Of a stretch of DNA of 64,000 nt, positions 17,570-28,050 are shown piece after piece. A model generated the notes under the pieces. It was not told the DNA's origin. It ran no database searches and saw only the letters and a program-made list of their open reading frames with translations. This stretch comes from Clostridiales bacterium. Lineage in GTDB: Bacteria > Bacillota > Clostridia > Saccharofermentanales > Saccharofermentanaceae. The first letter of the stretch is position 1; the number at the start of each line of letters is the position of its first letter. Location: contig JAFZLF010000009.1 of the NCBI GenBank assembly GCA_017551625.1, positions 62,001 through 126,000 on the forward strand, given 5' to 3'. Made by a program: the position numbers and the translations under genes.

Positions 17570-17595
17570 AATTATCTTTTTTCGGAGGTGTCTTT

Positions 17596-18795
17596 ATGGA
17601 CAGAAACAGACAGGGAAAATGGCTTTTTACATCGGAATCCGTGACCGAGGGACATCCGGATAAGATCTGTGATCAGATCTCGGATGCCGTGCTCGATGCG
17701 ATCCTCAAGGACGATCCGTCCGCACGTGTGGCCTGTGAGACGACGTGTACGACAGGTATGGTCTTCGTCATGGGTGAGATCACAACGGAAGCGTACGTGG
17801 ATATTCCGTCGATCGTGCGTGACACGGTCAAGGAGATCGGCTATGACGGAAGTGATTCGGGCTTTGATTATAAGACGTGCGCGATCCTGACTTCGATCGA
17901 TGAACAATCCCCGGATATCGCGCAGGGCGTCAACAAATCTCTCGAGGCCAGAGAGCATACGGATGACAGCGAGCTGGATACCGGTGCCGGTGACCAGGGT
18001 ATGATGTTCGGGTATGCCAATAACGATACCGAAGAACTGATGCCGCTGCCGATCTCGCTGGCGCACAAACTGACACGCCGGCTGACTCAGGTAAGAAAAG
18101 AAGGCCTCGTGGATTTCCTCCGCCCGGATGGAAAGAGTCAGGTCACGATCGAGTATGACGGACGTACACCTAAGCGTATCGAGGCAGTCGTCATCTCGAC
18201 ACAGCACACGGCAGATGTTTCTTATGAGGAGCTTGCCGCGAAAGTAAAAGAACTGGTCATCTTCCCGGTCCTGCCGAAGGAATACGTGGATGAAAACACG
18301 AAGATCTTCATCAACCCGACAGGCCGTTTCGTAGTCGGCGGACCGCAGGGAGATAGTGGTCTTACGGGAAGAAAGATCATCGTGGATACCTACGGCGGAT
18401 ATGCCCGTCACGGTGGCGGCGCTTTCTCCGGAAAGGATCCGACGAAGGTGGACCGTTCTGCGGCCTACATGGCCCGCTACATCGCGAAGAATATCGTGGC
18501 ATCCGGTATCGCGGAAGAATGCGAGATCCAGTTTGCCTACGCGATCGGTGTGGCGCATCCTGTTTCCGTCATGATCGATACCTTCGGGTCCGGAAAGATC
18601 TCAGATGAGAAGATCACCGAGATCGTCAAGGAGGTCTTTGATCTTCGTCCGGCGGCGATCATCCGCGATCTGGATCTGCGCCGGCCGATCTACAAGGCAA
18701 CCGCCGCGTATGGACATTTCGGAAGAAATGACGCGGGATTCCCATGGGAGAAGACAGATAAAGCTGAGATCCTGAAGGCAAAGGCCGGGATCTGA
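17596..18795 (+). CDS. metK: S-adenosylmethionine synthetase
   Basis: 399 residues, normal length. It makes SAM from methionine and ATP. Signature segments are intact: [20 protein letters not shown] at the N-terminus, [12 protein letters not shown] (about residue 131) and [19 protein letters not shown] (about residue 273). ATG 17596 follows TCGGAGGTG. It is monocistronic or followed weakly by the RecD-like gene (32-base gap), and is controlled by the upstream SAM-I riboswitch. Confidence 0.98.
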   Translation: MDRNRQGKWLFTSESVTEGHPDKICDQISDAVLDAILKDDPSARVACETTCTTGMVFVMGEITTEAYVDIPSIVRDTVKEIGYDGSDSGFDYKTCAILTSIDEQSPDIAQGVNKSLEAREHTDDSELDTGAGDQGMMFGYANNDTEELMPLPISLAHKLTRRLTQVRKEGLVDFLRPDGKSQVTIEYDGRTPKRIEAVVISTQHTADVSYEELAAKVKELVIFPVLPKEYVDENTKIFINPTGRFVVGGPQGDSGLTGRKIIVDTYGGYARHGGGAFSGKDPTKVDRSAAYMARYIAKNIVASGIAEECEIQFAYAIGVAHPVSVMIDTFGSGKISDEKITEIVKEVFDLRPAAIIRDLDLRRPIYKATAAYGHFGRNDAGFPWEKTDKAEILKAKAGI

Positions 18796-18827
18796 TCATA
18801 CGACTAACACGATTTTAGGGGTGCCTT

Positions 18828-20579
18828 ATGGAAGGTATGTGCCTGGATCATTTTGTCACAGAAGATATGCTCCGTTCTTTCGAAGGAATACTCGGGAAGA
18901 ACGGGCATACTTATATGCCCATGTCCGAGTGGAAGGTGGAAGCGACATCGATCCTCGAGAAGGCGGCGAAAGCGTGTGATTTCAAGACACCCTGCTATTT
19001 CTGCGCATTTAGAGATACGCCGGCCTGTAATGAATACAGAAAGACGTTTATCCAGGGGATCGTCCCGAGATGGTTTCAGGAGCAGATGGATCAGGATAAG
19101 ACCACGATCTGCTACTGGGATCCGGAGAAGTCTCATCTTCAGGTTTTCCCGACCTTTGAAGAAGCGATCTCTTCCGGAAAAGAGATATGGGTCGCCGATT
19201 CTTCTGCGGTGAGAGCGGAGGCGGCGATCGCCCACCGCGTGCGAGTCTCGACGTCTTCCAGGCAACTGAATAACACTTGCCTGGAGCAGGTGCTCAAGTG
19301 GTCGCAGATCGACGAGAAATTCAAGCTTACCGAAGATCAGCTGGATGTGGTGCGTGCCGTTCTGGAACAGAATTTTGTCGTGGTGGACGGAGGTCCCGGC
19401 ACGGGAAAAACAACGATACTAAAGATCATCTACCAGTACTATTGTCAGTTGTTCCCGGATCATGTCTATTGCTGTGCGCCGACCGGAAAAGCAGCAAAAA
19501 GGATGTCAGATCTGACGCGCTCTCCGGCATCGACGATCCACCGTCTGCTGGGAGCGACCTATGATGAGGAAACGGAACAGTCTTTCTTCACGTATACGGA
19601 AGAAAACCGTCATCCCGGGAAAGTGTTTCTCATCGATGAAGCGAGTATGATCGATTCAGTGATTTTCGCGTCGTTCCTGGCGGCGGTCAATGACGATGCC
19701 ATCATCATTCTCGTCGGCGATTCGCATCAGCTCCCGTCGGTCGGCGCGGGAAGGGTGCTGGCGGATCTGATCGGATCGAATAAGGTCTGCGTCTGTACGC
19801 TCGTCGAGAATTTCCGGCAGCTCCATGACAGTATGATCGTGAAGAATGCGTCGCTGATCCTCCATGGGGAAGAGATGGTGTTCCCGGAGGAAGAATCGGA
19901 TATTCATCTCATCGAAGCCGGGCCGCAGGAGATCCCTCAGAAGATCGAAGAATGGATACGCGAACAAAACCCGGATTATTTCGCGGATAAGTGGAAAGAT
20001 CTGGCGATATTGTGCCCGAAGAAGAATGGTCCGATCAGTACAAATGTGATCAACGAACAGCTCCAGAAGGAGAGCTGCAGAAGGCGTGGTACGACGCCGC
20101 TTCCGCTGCGGGGAGGCGGGGACGGGAAAGCCCGGTTTGCCAGAAATGACCGGGTGATCCAGGTGAGAAATGATTACCGCCTGATCTGTACGAACAGCGA
20201 TGGCTCAGAGGGCTACGGGATTTTTAACGGGGATATCGGCTATATCAAGAGCATCATCCCGTTCTCGGATTTCCCGATGGAGATCCTCTTCGATGACGGA
20301 AGAAAGGTGAATTATCCGGCAGAGAGCGCCGGAGATGTCGAGCTTGCTTACGCGCTTACCGTTCACAAGGCGCAGGGCGGGGAGTGGAAGAAGGTTCTTC
20401 TGGTCCTGCCGCCGGAGAGATCACCGATCTTTAACCGCAATCTTCTTTATACGGCGGTGACGCGTGCCAAGGAAGAACTCTGGATCATCGGAGACCGGGA
20501 GACGATCAGCCGGATGATCCGTTCGCGCTATGCGGACAATCGGAAAACCGCTCTGAAAGTCTTCCTGCGGAGTCTGTGA
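18828..20579 (+). CDS. RecD-like superfamily 1 DNA helicase (exonuclease V alpha family) with N-terminal Cys motif
   Basis: 583 residues, shorter than RecD2 (about 740). Helicase motifs: Walker A GGPGTGKTT (from about residue 188), APTGKAAKRM, LIDEASMID, VGDSHQLPSVGAG, VENFRQ. The UvrD-like C-terminus has VHKAQGGEWKKV and YTAVTRAKEELWI. The helix-hairpin-helix region of RecD2 is not apparent. Instead the N-terminus has Cys50, Cys56, Cys59 and Cys68 (C-x5-C-x2-C-x8-C), compatible with a zinc or iron-sulfur site. No recB, recC, addA or addB is nearby. It is probably a 5'-3' repair or recombination helicase. Confidence 0.85.
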   Translation: MEGMCLDHFVTEDMLRSFEGILGKNGHTYMPMSEWKVEATSILEKAAKACDFKTPCYFCAFRDTPACNEYRKTFIQGIVPRWFQEQMDQDKTTICYWDPEKSHLQVFPTFEEAISSGKEIWVADSSAVRAEAAIAHRVRVSTSSRQLNNTCLEQVLKWSQIDEKFKLTEDQLDVVRAVLEQNFVVVDGGPGTGKTTILKIIYQYYCQLFPDHVYCCAPTGKAAKRMSDLTRSPASTIHRLLGATYDEETEQSFFTYTEENRHPGKVFLIDEASMIDSVIFASFLAAVNDDAIIILVGDSHQLPSVGAGRVLADLIGSNKVCVCTLVENFRQLHDSMIVKNASLILHGEEMVFPEEESDIHLIEAGPQEIPQKIEEWIREQNPDYFADKWKDLAILCPKKNGPISTNVINEQLQKESCRRRGTTPLPLRGGGDGKARFARNDRVIQVRNDYRLICTNSDGSEGYGIFNGDIGYIKSIIPFSDFPMEILFDDGRKVNYPAESAGDVELAYALTVHKAQGGEWKKVLLVLPPERSPIFNRNLLYTAVTRAKEELWIIGDRETISRMIRSRYADNRKTALKVFLRSL

Positions 20580-20581
20580 CG

Positions 20582-21319
20582 ATGAGGCGGGAAAGCTTGA
20601 AATCATGGTCTGTAACAGTGTTACACTTCCTTTTCCCGGAGGTGTGTATGCTCTGCGGGCGTGTCCTCGTACCCGGCGATAACTGCGGCGTTGAGACGAA
20701 GAAACTCCAGATCTGTTCGCAGTGCCTCTGCCGCATCTCTGTCCGCCCGGATGACGAGCGTTTCTTCCCGTGCCTGTCCGATCCGTACGAGGACGATCCT
20801 ATCCCGGAATTTGCCGTCTGGGCGCTTCTGCGGTATGAGATGCCGGTCACGAAACTTCTTAGGAATCTGAAGTTCCAGTCCTGGCTCTATGCGGGGAAGC
20901 TGCTCGGACATCTGATCGCGAGGGAATTCCCGAAAGACATTCCGGTAAGATGGGATGCGGTGATCCCGGTTCCGCTCTCCGAGAAAAGGATGCGGGAGAG
21001 GGGATATAATCAGGCTTTGGTCCTGGGGGAAGAACTGGCAGAGAGTTTGGGGATCCCGCTTGTGGAAGGTGCGCTGATCCGTACACGGCACACGCACCGG
21101 CAGAGCCGCTTTACGGAGCCGTTCCAAAGAAGTGAGAACGTAAGAAGTGCTTTTGCCGTGGGGGAAACATGGGACATCAGGGGCTGGAACATCCTTCTTG
21201 TCGACGATATCCTGACTACGGGAGCGACGCTTCATGAGGCAGCGAAAGTCCTCTATGATGCAGGGGCTTCGTGCGTGCTGGGTGTCGTCGCGGCGACTCA
21301 TCGTGAGAAAGAAAAATAA
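20582..21319 (+). CDS. comF: ComF family phosphoribosyltransferase-like protein
   Basis: 245 residues from ATG 20582 (a GTG at 20576 overlapping the helicase stop is possible). The N-terminal zinc finger has CMLCG and ICSQCLCRI. The C-terminal phosphoribosyltransferase fold carries the PRPP loop ILLVDDILTTGAT (about residues 205-217), with PVPLSEKRMRERGYNQA earlier. ComF proteins assist DNA uptake in transformation and related DNA transactions, so pairing with a helicase is sensible. The 335-base gap after it holds a structured RNA. Confidence 0.9.
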   Translation: MRRESLKSWSVTVLHFLFPEVCMLCGRVLVPGDNCGVETKKLQICSQCLCRISVRPDDERFFPCLSDPYEDDPIPEFAVWALLRYEMPVTKLLRNLKFQSWLYAGKLLGHLIAREFPKDIPVRWDAVIPVPLSEKRMRERGYNQALVLGEELAESLGIPLVEGALIRTRHTHRQSRFTEPFQRSENVRSAFAVGETWDIRGWNILLVDDILTTGATLHEAAKVLYDAGASCVLGVVAATHREKEK

Positions 21320-21424
21320 GTTGGATCGGGACTGTTCACGGAATCGATGAAATTCTGATATGCGGACGCCTCTTAAATGTTACAGTTTGGTAATCGATTT
21401 TTTCTTCCCTTTTGGTAGGTATAC

Positions 21425-21433
21425 TGGTATAAT
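21425..21433 (+). promoter_or_regulatory. Extended -10 promoter of the 6S-like RNA
   Basis: TGG-TATAAT (TATAAT at 21428-21433, TG at 21425-21426) with no good -35. The expected start at about 21437-21441 coincides with the 5' strand of the RNA's closing stem. Confidence 0.7.
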
Positions 21434-21436
21434 AAA

Positions 21437-21607
21437 GACAACCTAAAGCTGATGCTCATGTTTTTGAACCTTCATGACGTAATCGGGAATCCGGTGTCGG
21501 AGCAGAGACGATCAAGCCTTACCGCTTTCCGAAAGGGAAGCGCTCCCGAGAGGAAGATCTTAGACTGCCGCAGGATACCCACCTGGCTAGTAGCTAGGTG
21601 TCAAAAA
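21437..21607 (+). ncRNA. ssrS: Probable 6S RNA
   Basis: The sequence is non-coding and long-range paired: GAC-ACCT-AGCT (21437-21450) pairs with AGCT-AGGT-GTC (21592-21602). An apical hairpin CGCTTTCC-GAAA-GGGAAGCG lies at 21523-21542. Segments TTTTTGAACC, CGGGAATCCGG, GACTGCCGCAGGATACCCACCTGG follow the order seen in Firmicute 6S RNAs. An alternative hairpin CACCTGGC/GCTAGGTG (21580-21600) uses the same 3' strand as the closing stem, matching the refolding hairpin that releases RNA polymerase in 6S RNAs. The length of about 170 nt is somewhat short. The 3' end is not marked by a clear terminator, so readthrough into cysE is possible. Confidence 0.72.
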
Positions 21608-21654
21608 TGAGTAGCGGTTTTGGGCTTTTATATTGTGCGGAAACGGGAAGGAAA

Positions 21655-22332
21655 ATGGGGCTTTGGAAAGATGCGAAACAGATTGCCAAGCGCGACCCTG
21701 CTGCGCGGGGCGTGCTTTCTGTCATGCTCCTTTATCCCGGATTTCACGCACTGATCTTTCACCGCGTAAGTCATTTCTTCTATAGGATCCACCTCTACGG
21801 ACTGGCCAGATGGAATTCCCAATTTGGCAGGTCGTGTACAGGTATCGAGATCCATCCCGGAGCGAAGATCGGGCATGGACTCTTCATCGACCACGGCATG
21901 GGGATCGTCGTCGGTGAGACTGCCGAGATCGGAGACAACTGTACGATCTACCATGGCGTGACGCTCGGTGGTACCGGCCATGGTAAAGGAAAGCGTCATC
22001 CGACACTCGGTAACGATGTGCTCATCGGTGCCGGCGCCAAGATACTGGGACCTGTCACGATCGGTGACAATGCCCGCATCGGCGCAAATGCCGTCGTACT
22101 GCACGACGTGCCCGCGGAAGCCACGGTAGTCGGTGTTCCCGGAAAAGTCGTCCGCATGCAGGGACAGCCTGTCAATCACGCGGACGAACTGGACCATCCG
22201 ACAGTGGAAGATCCGCTCGAATCAGAGATCCGTCGTCTCGCCCGTCATGTGGAAGCGCTGGAAGCTGCTATGAAATACCAGCACCCGGAAACGGAGCTTC
22301 CCGAAGATACGGCCGAAGACTATGTCATATAG
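21655..22332 (+). CDS. cysE: Serine O-acetyltransferase
   Basis: 225 residues from ATG 21655, which follows GGAAGG. This start aligns with the short Bacillus-type CysE (…[21 protein letters not shown]). Earlier in-frame starts (GTG 21598, ATG 21607) would overlap the 6S-like RNA and add unconserved residues. The left-handed beta-helix hexapeptide repeats include [21 protein letters not shown] and [18 protein letters not shown], with the catalytic His and Asp. It acetylates serine to O-acetylserine, the cysteine precursor; cysS follows after 10 bases. Confidence 0.96.
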   Translation: MGLWKDAKQIAKRDPAARGVLSVMLLYPGFHALIFHRVSHFFYRIHLYGLARWNSQFGRSCTGIEIHPGAKIGHGLFIDHGMGIVVGETAEIGDNCTIYHGVTLGGTGHGKGKRHPTLGNDVLIGAGAKILGPVTIGDNARIGANAVVLHDVPAEATVVGVPGKVVRMQGQPVNHADELDHPTVEDPLESEIRRLARHVEALEAAMKYQHPETELPEDTAEDYVI

Positions 22333-22342
22333 GAGGAACAAC

Positions 22343-23766
<1,424 letters not shown>

Positions 23767-23770
<4 letters not shown>

Positions 23771-24180
23771 TGATCCCGATCCCACCGGAGGATATCCGCG
23801 AGGTACCGACCTCGGTGCTGGCGTATGTGGGCGATGCCGTGTACGAACTATATGTCCGTATGCACATCGTTTCCCGTACCGGTGGGCAGTCCGGGGTACT
23901 CCATAAGAAGGCGGTGCACTATGTTAGCGCTCCTGCCCAGGCACATGCGATCCGGATCCTTCACGACGAGCTTACCGAGGAAGAACAGACGGTCTTCCGC
24001 AGAGGCAAGAACGGACACCAGGGCAGTATGGCGAAGAATGCCAGTCCGGCGGACTATAAGTACGCGACCGGACTGGAGACCCTGATCGGACATCTGTATC
24101 TGTCCGGGAAAGAAGAAAGAATGGAAGAACTCATCCGAAGGATCATCGCGATCCTCGAGGAAGAAAAGCAGGGAGATTGA
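23767..24180 (+). CDS. mrnC: Mini-ribonuclease III
   Basis: 137 residues. RNase III catalytic domain without a dsRNA-binding domain; it matures 23S rRNA ends. LAYVGDAVYELYVR carries the catalytic Asp region, and the C-terminal part has ATGLETLIGHLYLSG. ATG 23767 overlaps the cysS TGA (ATGA). The cysE-cysS-mrnC-rlmB order is conserved in Bacillota. Confidence 0.95.
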
Positions 24181-24181
24181 G

Positions 24182-25081
24182 ATGAGACCGAACGGACCGG
24201 GTCCGAAAGGACCGAGACAAAACAGGAATGATCTTCGAAAGCCGAAGGGGATCACGCGCGATCAGGTCCCTCCTGTTGGGGAGTTCCTGAAAAACCGTGC
24301 CCAGATGGCAGAGAAGACTCCGACGGATGACCGTATCGAGGGGAGAAATCCGGTCCTCGAAGCGATGCGCGCCGGTAGAACATTTAATAAGATCTACGTC
24401 GCGGCCAGACAGGACAGCGCCCGTCCGGATCCGACGATGGCCCGGATCATCAACATGGCGAAGGATCTTCGTATCCCGATCATGGAAGTGCCGAAGGCAA
24501 GTCTCGACGAGATGTCCCAGACACATAATCATCAGGGTGTGATCGCCCAGGTGGCGAGCCACGAATATGCCGGGATCGACGAGATGCTGATGCGTGCCGA
24601 GGAAAAGGGAGAAGCGCCGCTTCTTCTTCTGCTCGACGAACTGAAAGATGCATATAATCTCGGCTCGATCCTGCGTATCGCGGATGCGGCCGGTGTCCAC
24701 GGCGTGATCATTCCGCAGCATCGATCCATCGGACTCGATTCCATGGTGGCAAAGGCCTCGGCCGGCGCGATCGAATATGTACCGGTCGCACGGGTCACCA
24801 ATCTTTCCAGAACGATCCTCGAGCTGAAAGAGAAGGGATTCTGGATCGCGGGGACGGATGCGGAAGGCACGAATCAGTACTTCGACGATGTCTGGTCCGG
24901 CCCGATGGCAATCGTCATCGGATCGGAGGGAGAGGGCATGAGTAAAAATATCAAGGACAAGTGCGACTTTCTGTTGTCGATCCCCATGGCGGGCTCGGTC
25001 AATAGTTTGAATGCCGCCGTGGCTGCAGGGATCGTCGTTTTTGAAGCGGTCAGACAAAGGAGAACAGGTAAAGATTCATGA
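24182..25081 (+). CDS. rlmB: 23S rRNA (guanosine-2'-O)-methyltransferase RlmB-type (SpoU/TrmH family)
   Basis: 299 residues. A basic, Gly/Pro-rich N-terminal extension (about 1-50) precedes the substrate-binding domain (IEGRNPVLEAMRAGR) and the SPOUT knot: LLDELKDAYNLGSILRIADAAGV, IVIGSEGEGMSKNIKD and IPMAGSVNSLNAAVAAGI (motifs 1-3). It starts one base after mrnC and overlaps the next gene by 4 bases. Confidence 0.93.
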   Translation: MRPNGPGPKGPRQNRNDLRKPKGITRDQVPPVGEFLKNRAQMAEKTPTDDRIEGRNPVLEAMRAGRTFNKIYVAARQDSARPDPTMARIINMAKDLRIPIMEVPKASLDEMSQTHNHQGVIAQVASHEYAGIDEMLMRAEEKGEAPLLLLLDELKDAYNLGSILRIADAAGVHGVIIPQHRSIGLDSMVAKASAGAIEYVPVARVTNLSRTILELKEKGFWIAGTDAEGTNQYFDDVWSGPMAIVIGSEGEGMSKNIKDKCDFLLSIPMAGSVNSLNAAVAAGIVVFEAVRQRRTGKDS

Positions 25082-26400
25082 GGAAACTCTCGCACAAACT
25101 GCATAACTTCTTTTCAGTTCGCGTGCTGGCGTGCGGGATCTCTTTGTGCCTGATGACAGGACTTCTTGCCTCATGTTCGAGCGGGACGTTCCTGAAAAAG
25201 AAGATCGATGTGCCGGAGATGGCCAGGCTTCTTGTCGACTCGATCCAGGATATCAAGGCAGCCGAAAATTTCTATAACAAGATTCCCGAGGAGCAGCGTG
25301 ACGGATTGACTTACTCGGAGTACTACGAGTATATCGGTGTGATCTCTGAGATGATGCCGGGCGGGAGCAGTGTTACCTCATTTGATATCGTGGAAGGACA
25401 GGAGAGAGAGACACTGCTTTCTTCTATGCTCAGTAGTAATTCCGAAGAATATGACAGCATGATCCGCAGCTGTATCCCGATCCGTGTCGATACTACCGGG
25501 CAGCGTGAATCCGGTACGCCGATGTACTTCTATCTGCAGACGAAGGAGTCCGGTGAGGTGTATCTCGATCGGGAATGGATCCGTTCCTGCATCGATCTTT
25601 ATGCTTTCTCGGTCCACTATTTCGAAGCGTATACGAATAAAAACCTGACAGACGTGATCTCGCTTCTGCCTTTTACGGAGACTCCGGAGCCGCTTCCTGA
25701 TTCCCGGGATGTGCTTAAGGCCAAGGCCAAGGAGATGATCCGTTTCTATACGTATAATGTCAAGTCACAGACGGAATTCGAGATGATCTCCATCGATGCT
25801 TCCAATCTCCTGTATCTCCAGCCTGAGGTGCTCGACACCCAGTTTAAGACCTCGACCAGAAATGTGCAGTTCCGCAGTGACGATAACAGCGTGATCTCTG
25901 TTGTGGATCCGATCCAGAATGAACTGAAGTCGGTCGATCTGTATCTCTACTACAACGGGCTGAGGACGGTCCGTATCGGTGAACACGCCGCGCCTTCTCA
26001 GCTATCGAACCTCTTCGGGACTCCGATCACGATCTCCTGCGGCCCAATCATGGAAACGAAGGCCAACGGGGATGAGATGAGGAATATCCTGATCCGGTAC
26101 GATGGCTTCGTGATCACGGTTTACGGCACATACACTAACGAGGAAGAGTGGGACGGAAGATATATGCGTTTCCGCATCTGGGATTCGACGAGAGCCAGGA
26201 TCGGGACGGAGATGGATGTGAATGAGTCGTCATGGGATATCCTTATGAGGTATCCTTTCGCGGATGAGACGGGATTTGTTCTTTCGGTCGAGTCCGACGG
26301 AGAGGACTACGTACTCACGGTCGATCTGAATCGTGAGAAAGCAAATGCGGAAGGCAGTTTTCCGGTCCGACAGATCGTTCTTGAGTGGAAAAAAGTGTGA
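25078..26400 (+). CDS. Putative lipoprotein, unknown function
   Basis: 440 residues. A basic N-terminus and hydrophobic stretch end in the lipobox LLASC (Cys33), so it should be lipidated and anchored outside the membrane. The body is mostly soluble with alternating polar strands and no family I recognise; there is no Cys-rich or catalytic pattern. It overlaps rlmB by 4 bases and lies 38 bases before a response regulator. It may be an accessory of that sensory locus, or simply part of the cysE operon. Confidence 0.7.
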   Translation: MRKLSHKLHNFFSVRVLACGISLCLMTGLLASCSSGTFLKKKIDVPEMARLLVDSIQDIKAAENFYNKIPEEQRDGLTYSEYYEYIGVISEMMPGGSSVTSFDIVEGQERETLLSSMLSSNSEEYDSMIRSCIPIRVDTTGQRESGTPMYFYLQTKESGEVYLDREWIRSCIDLYAFSVHYFEAYTNKNLTDVISLLPFTETPEPLPDSRDVLKAKAKEMIRFYTYNVKSQTEFEMISIDASNLLYLQPEVLDTQFKTSTRNVQFRSDDNSVISVVDPIQNELKSVDLYLYYNGLRTVRIGEHAAPSQLSNLFGTPITISCGPIMETKANGDEMRNILIRYDGFVITVYGTYTNEEEWDGRYMRFRIWDSTRARIGTEMDVNESSWDILMRYPFADETGFVLSVESDGEDYVLTVDLNREKANAEGSFPVRQIVLEWKKV

Positions 26401-26409
26401 TACTATATC
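26381..26409 (+). promoter_or_regulatory. Possible promoter for the response-regulator operon
   Basis: TTGAGT (26381-26386), a 17-base spacer and TATATC (26404-26409), overlapping the end of the lipoprotein gene and 29 bases before the regulator ATG. Four of six bases match in each box. Confidence 0.4.
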
Positions 26410-26438
26410 AGGGAACTAAAAAAGTGAGGACAGCATCT

Positions 26439-27122
26439 ATGAAGAAGATTCTGATTATCGAGGACAACACAGAGATCAATCACCTTATGGCCGACGCACT
26501 GAAGAAGGCCGGGTATGAATGTACACAGGCATTCTCCGGAACCGAGGCGCTTCTTTATTACGAGAAAGATAACTATGATCTGGTCCTGATGGACATGATG
26601 CTCCCGGGTCTTTGCGGAGATGAACTCTTCCCGAAGATGAAAGCGATAAAAGATGTACCGGTCATCGTCGTCTCGGCCAAAGATGAGATGGATACGAAAG
26701 TCCAGATGCTGACATCCGGCGCGGAGGACTATATCACGAAGCCGTTCGAGATCCCGGAACTTCTGGCGCGCGTGGCGGTGCAGATCCGCCGTGGGATAAC
26801 GAAGTCCGGAGAAGAGACTCCTGCCGGGCAGATGACGTACAAGGAACTGTCCCTGGATGAGAGTTCTTTTACCGTGCTGGTCAACGATCAGGAGGTCCAG
26901 CTGACGAAACGGGAGTTCCAGATACTGGCTCTGCTGGTGTCGCATCCGAAGCGTGTCTTCACGAAGCAGGATATCTATGACTGCGCCTGGAACGAGATCT
27001 ATATCGGCGAGGATAAGACGATCAACGTACATATCAGTAATATAAGAAAGAAATTGAAAGAGTTTACCGATACCGAATTTATCGAGACGGTATGGGGTAT
27101 CGGTTACAAACTGGCAAAATAA
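26439..27122 (+). CDS. OmpR-family response regulator
   Basis: 227 residues from ATG 26439, the first position giving a proper receiver start (MKKILIIEDN). An upstream ATG inside the lipoprotein adds 18 unrelated residues. Receiver domain: acidic pocket EDN (8-10), phospho-acceptor Asp52 in LVLMDMMLPG, VVSAKDE and TKPF. The C-terminal winged-helix DNA-binding domain (about 130-227) ends in ETVWGIGYKL. It precedes the ABC genes by 16 bases. The likely partner kinase is 4.7 kb downstream, after the three ABC units. Confidence 0.94.
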   Translation: MKKILIIEDNTEINHLMADALKKAGYECTQAFSGTEALLYYEKDNYDLVLMDMMLPGLCGDELFPKMKAIKDVPVIVVSAKDEMDTKVQMLTSGAEDYITKPFEIPELLARVAVQIRRGITKSGEETPAGQMTYKELSLDESSFTVLVNDQEVQLTKREFQILALLVSHPKRVFTKQDIYDCAWNEIYIGEDKTINVHISNIRKKLKEFTDTEFIETVWGIGYKLAK

Positions 27123-27138
27123 GGAGAGTGACCCTAAG

Positions 27139-28050
27139 ATGAGCCTGATTCTTACTACAGATAAGATCACGAAAAAGTTTAAGAGCAAAGTGGCCGTAAA
27201 TGAGGTTTCGATCCATGTGGAGCGGGGCGAGGTCTACGGTCTGATCGGAAGAAACGGAGCCGGTAAGACTACGCTTCTGAAGATGCTCGCGAATCTTTCC
27301 TGCCCGACGTCCGGCACCTATACGCTGATCGGGGAAAATGGCGAGAGCCAGGCACAGATGATGCCGAAGATCGGAGTCCTGATCGAAGAACCGGGCATGT
27401 TCCCGAATCTCAATGCGTTCCAGAATCTAAAGGCAAAAGCGCTGGCCTACGGTGTGCGCGATGATAAGTATCTCGAAGATCTTCTGAACTTCGTCGGGCT
27501 CGGATATGTCGGCAAAAAGCCGGTCAAGAATTTCTCTCTCGGCATGAAGCAGCGCCTCGGGATCGCGATGGCGCTGGTCAATTCTCCGGAAATCCTGCTC
27601 CTCGACGAGCCGATCAACGGTCTTGACCCGCAGGGCATCGCGGAAGTGAGATCTCTGATCCACCGTCTGGTGACAGAGAGGAAGATCACGATCATCTTAA
27701 GCAGCCATATCCTCGACGAGCTGGCGAAGGTTGCTAACCGTTACGGGATCATCCACGACGGTGTGCTTCTCGATGAAGCGACCAATGCGCAGCTCGAATC
27801 CAAGTGCACACCGAAGCTGTTCCTCCGTACCGGTGATCCGGAAAAGACGAGAGCGATCCTTTCTTCGATGGGGATCTCGCAGTATGCATATGTGGAAGAT
27901 CATTTCGAGATCACGGAGCGTGTCGACGAAGGTGGCGCGATCTCCATGGCACTGGCCAAAGAAGGTGTGGAGACGCTGGAGATGCGTAAAGAAGGTCAGT
28001 CTCTCGAAGATTACTACTTCAGCCTGACAGGAGGAAATCAGAATGTTTAA
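27139..28050 (+). CDS. ABC transporter ATP-binding protein 1 (BcrA/lantibiotic-immunity type)
   Basis: 303 residues. Walker A GRNGAGKTT (about 35-43), signature FSLGMKQRLGIA (LGMKQ replacing LSGGQ, usual in the BcrA group) and Walker B ILLLDEPINGLDPQGI. The C-terminal 80 residues are the BcrA-type extension ending in SLEDYYFSLTGG. It probably drives the permease that overlaps its end by 8 bases. These exporters usually protect against cell-wall-active peptides (inference). Confidence 0.93.
   Translation: MSLILTTDKITKKFKSKVAVNEVSIHVERGEVYGLIGRNGAGKTTLLKMLANLSCPTSGTYTLIGENGESQAQMMPKIGVLIEEPGMFPNLNAFQNLKAKALAYGVRDDKYLEDLLNFVGLGYVGKKPVKNFSLGMKQRLGIAMALVNSPEILLLDEPINGLDPQGIAEVRSLIHRLVTERKITIILSSHILDELAKVANRYGIIHDGVLLDEATNAQLESKCTPKLFLRTGDPEKTRAILSSMGISQYAYVEDHFEITERVDEGGAISMALAKEGVETLEMRKEGQSLEDYYFSLTGGNQNV

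Noticed and set aside
17365..17580. A cobalamin or methionine-T-box element ahead of metK
   Set aside because: All conserved S-box core segments are present; nothing fits other riboswitch classes.
21333..21344. TGTTCACGGAAT shared with 59803-59814, each followed about 12 bases later by GATAT
   Set aside because: A shared 12-mer between about 5 kb of intergenic sequence is expected roughly once by chance, and the positions relative to genes differ.
21437..21607. T-box leader for cysE/cysS
   Set aside because: There is no T-box core (GGGTGG-ACCGCG) or specifier loop; the fold fits a 6S RNA better.
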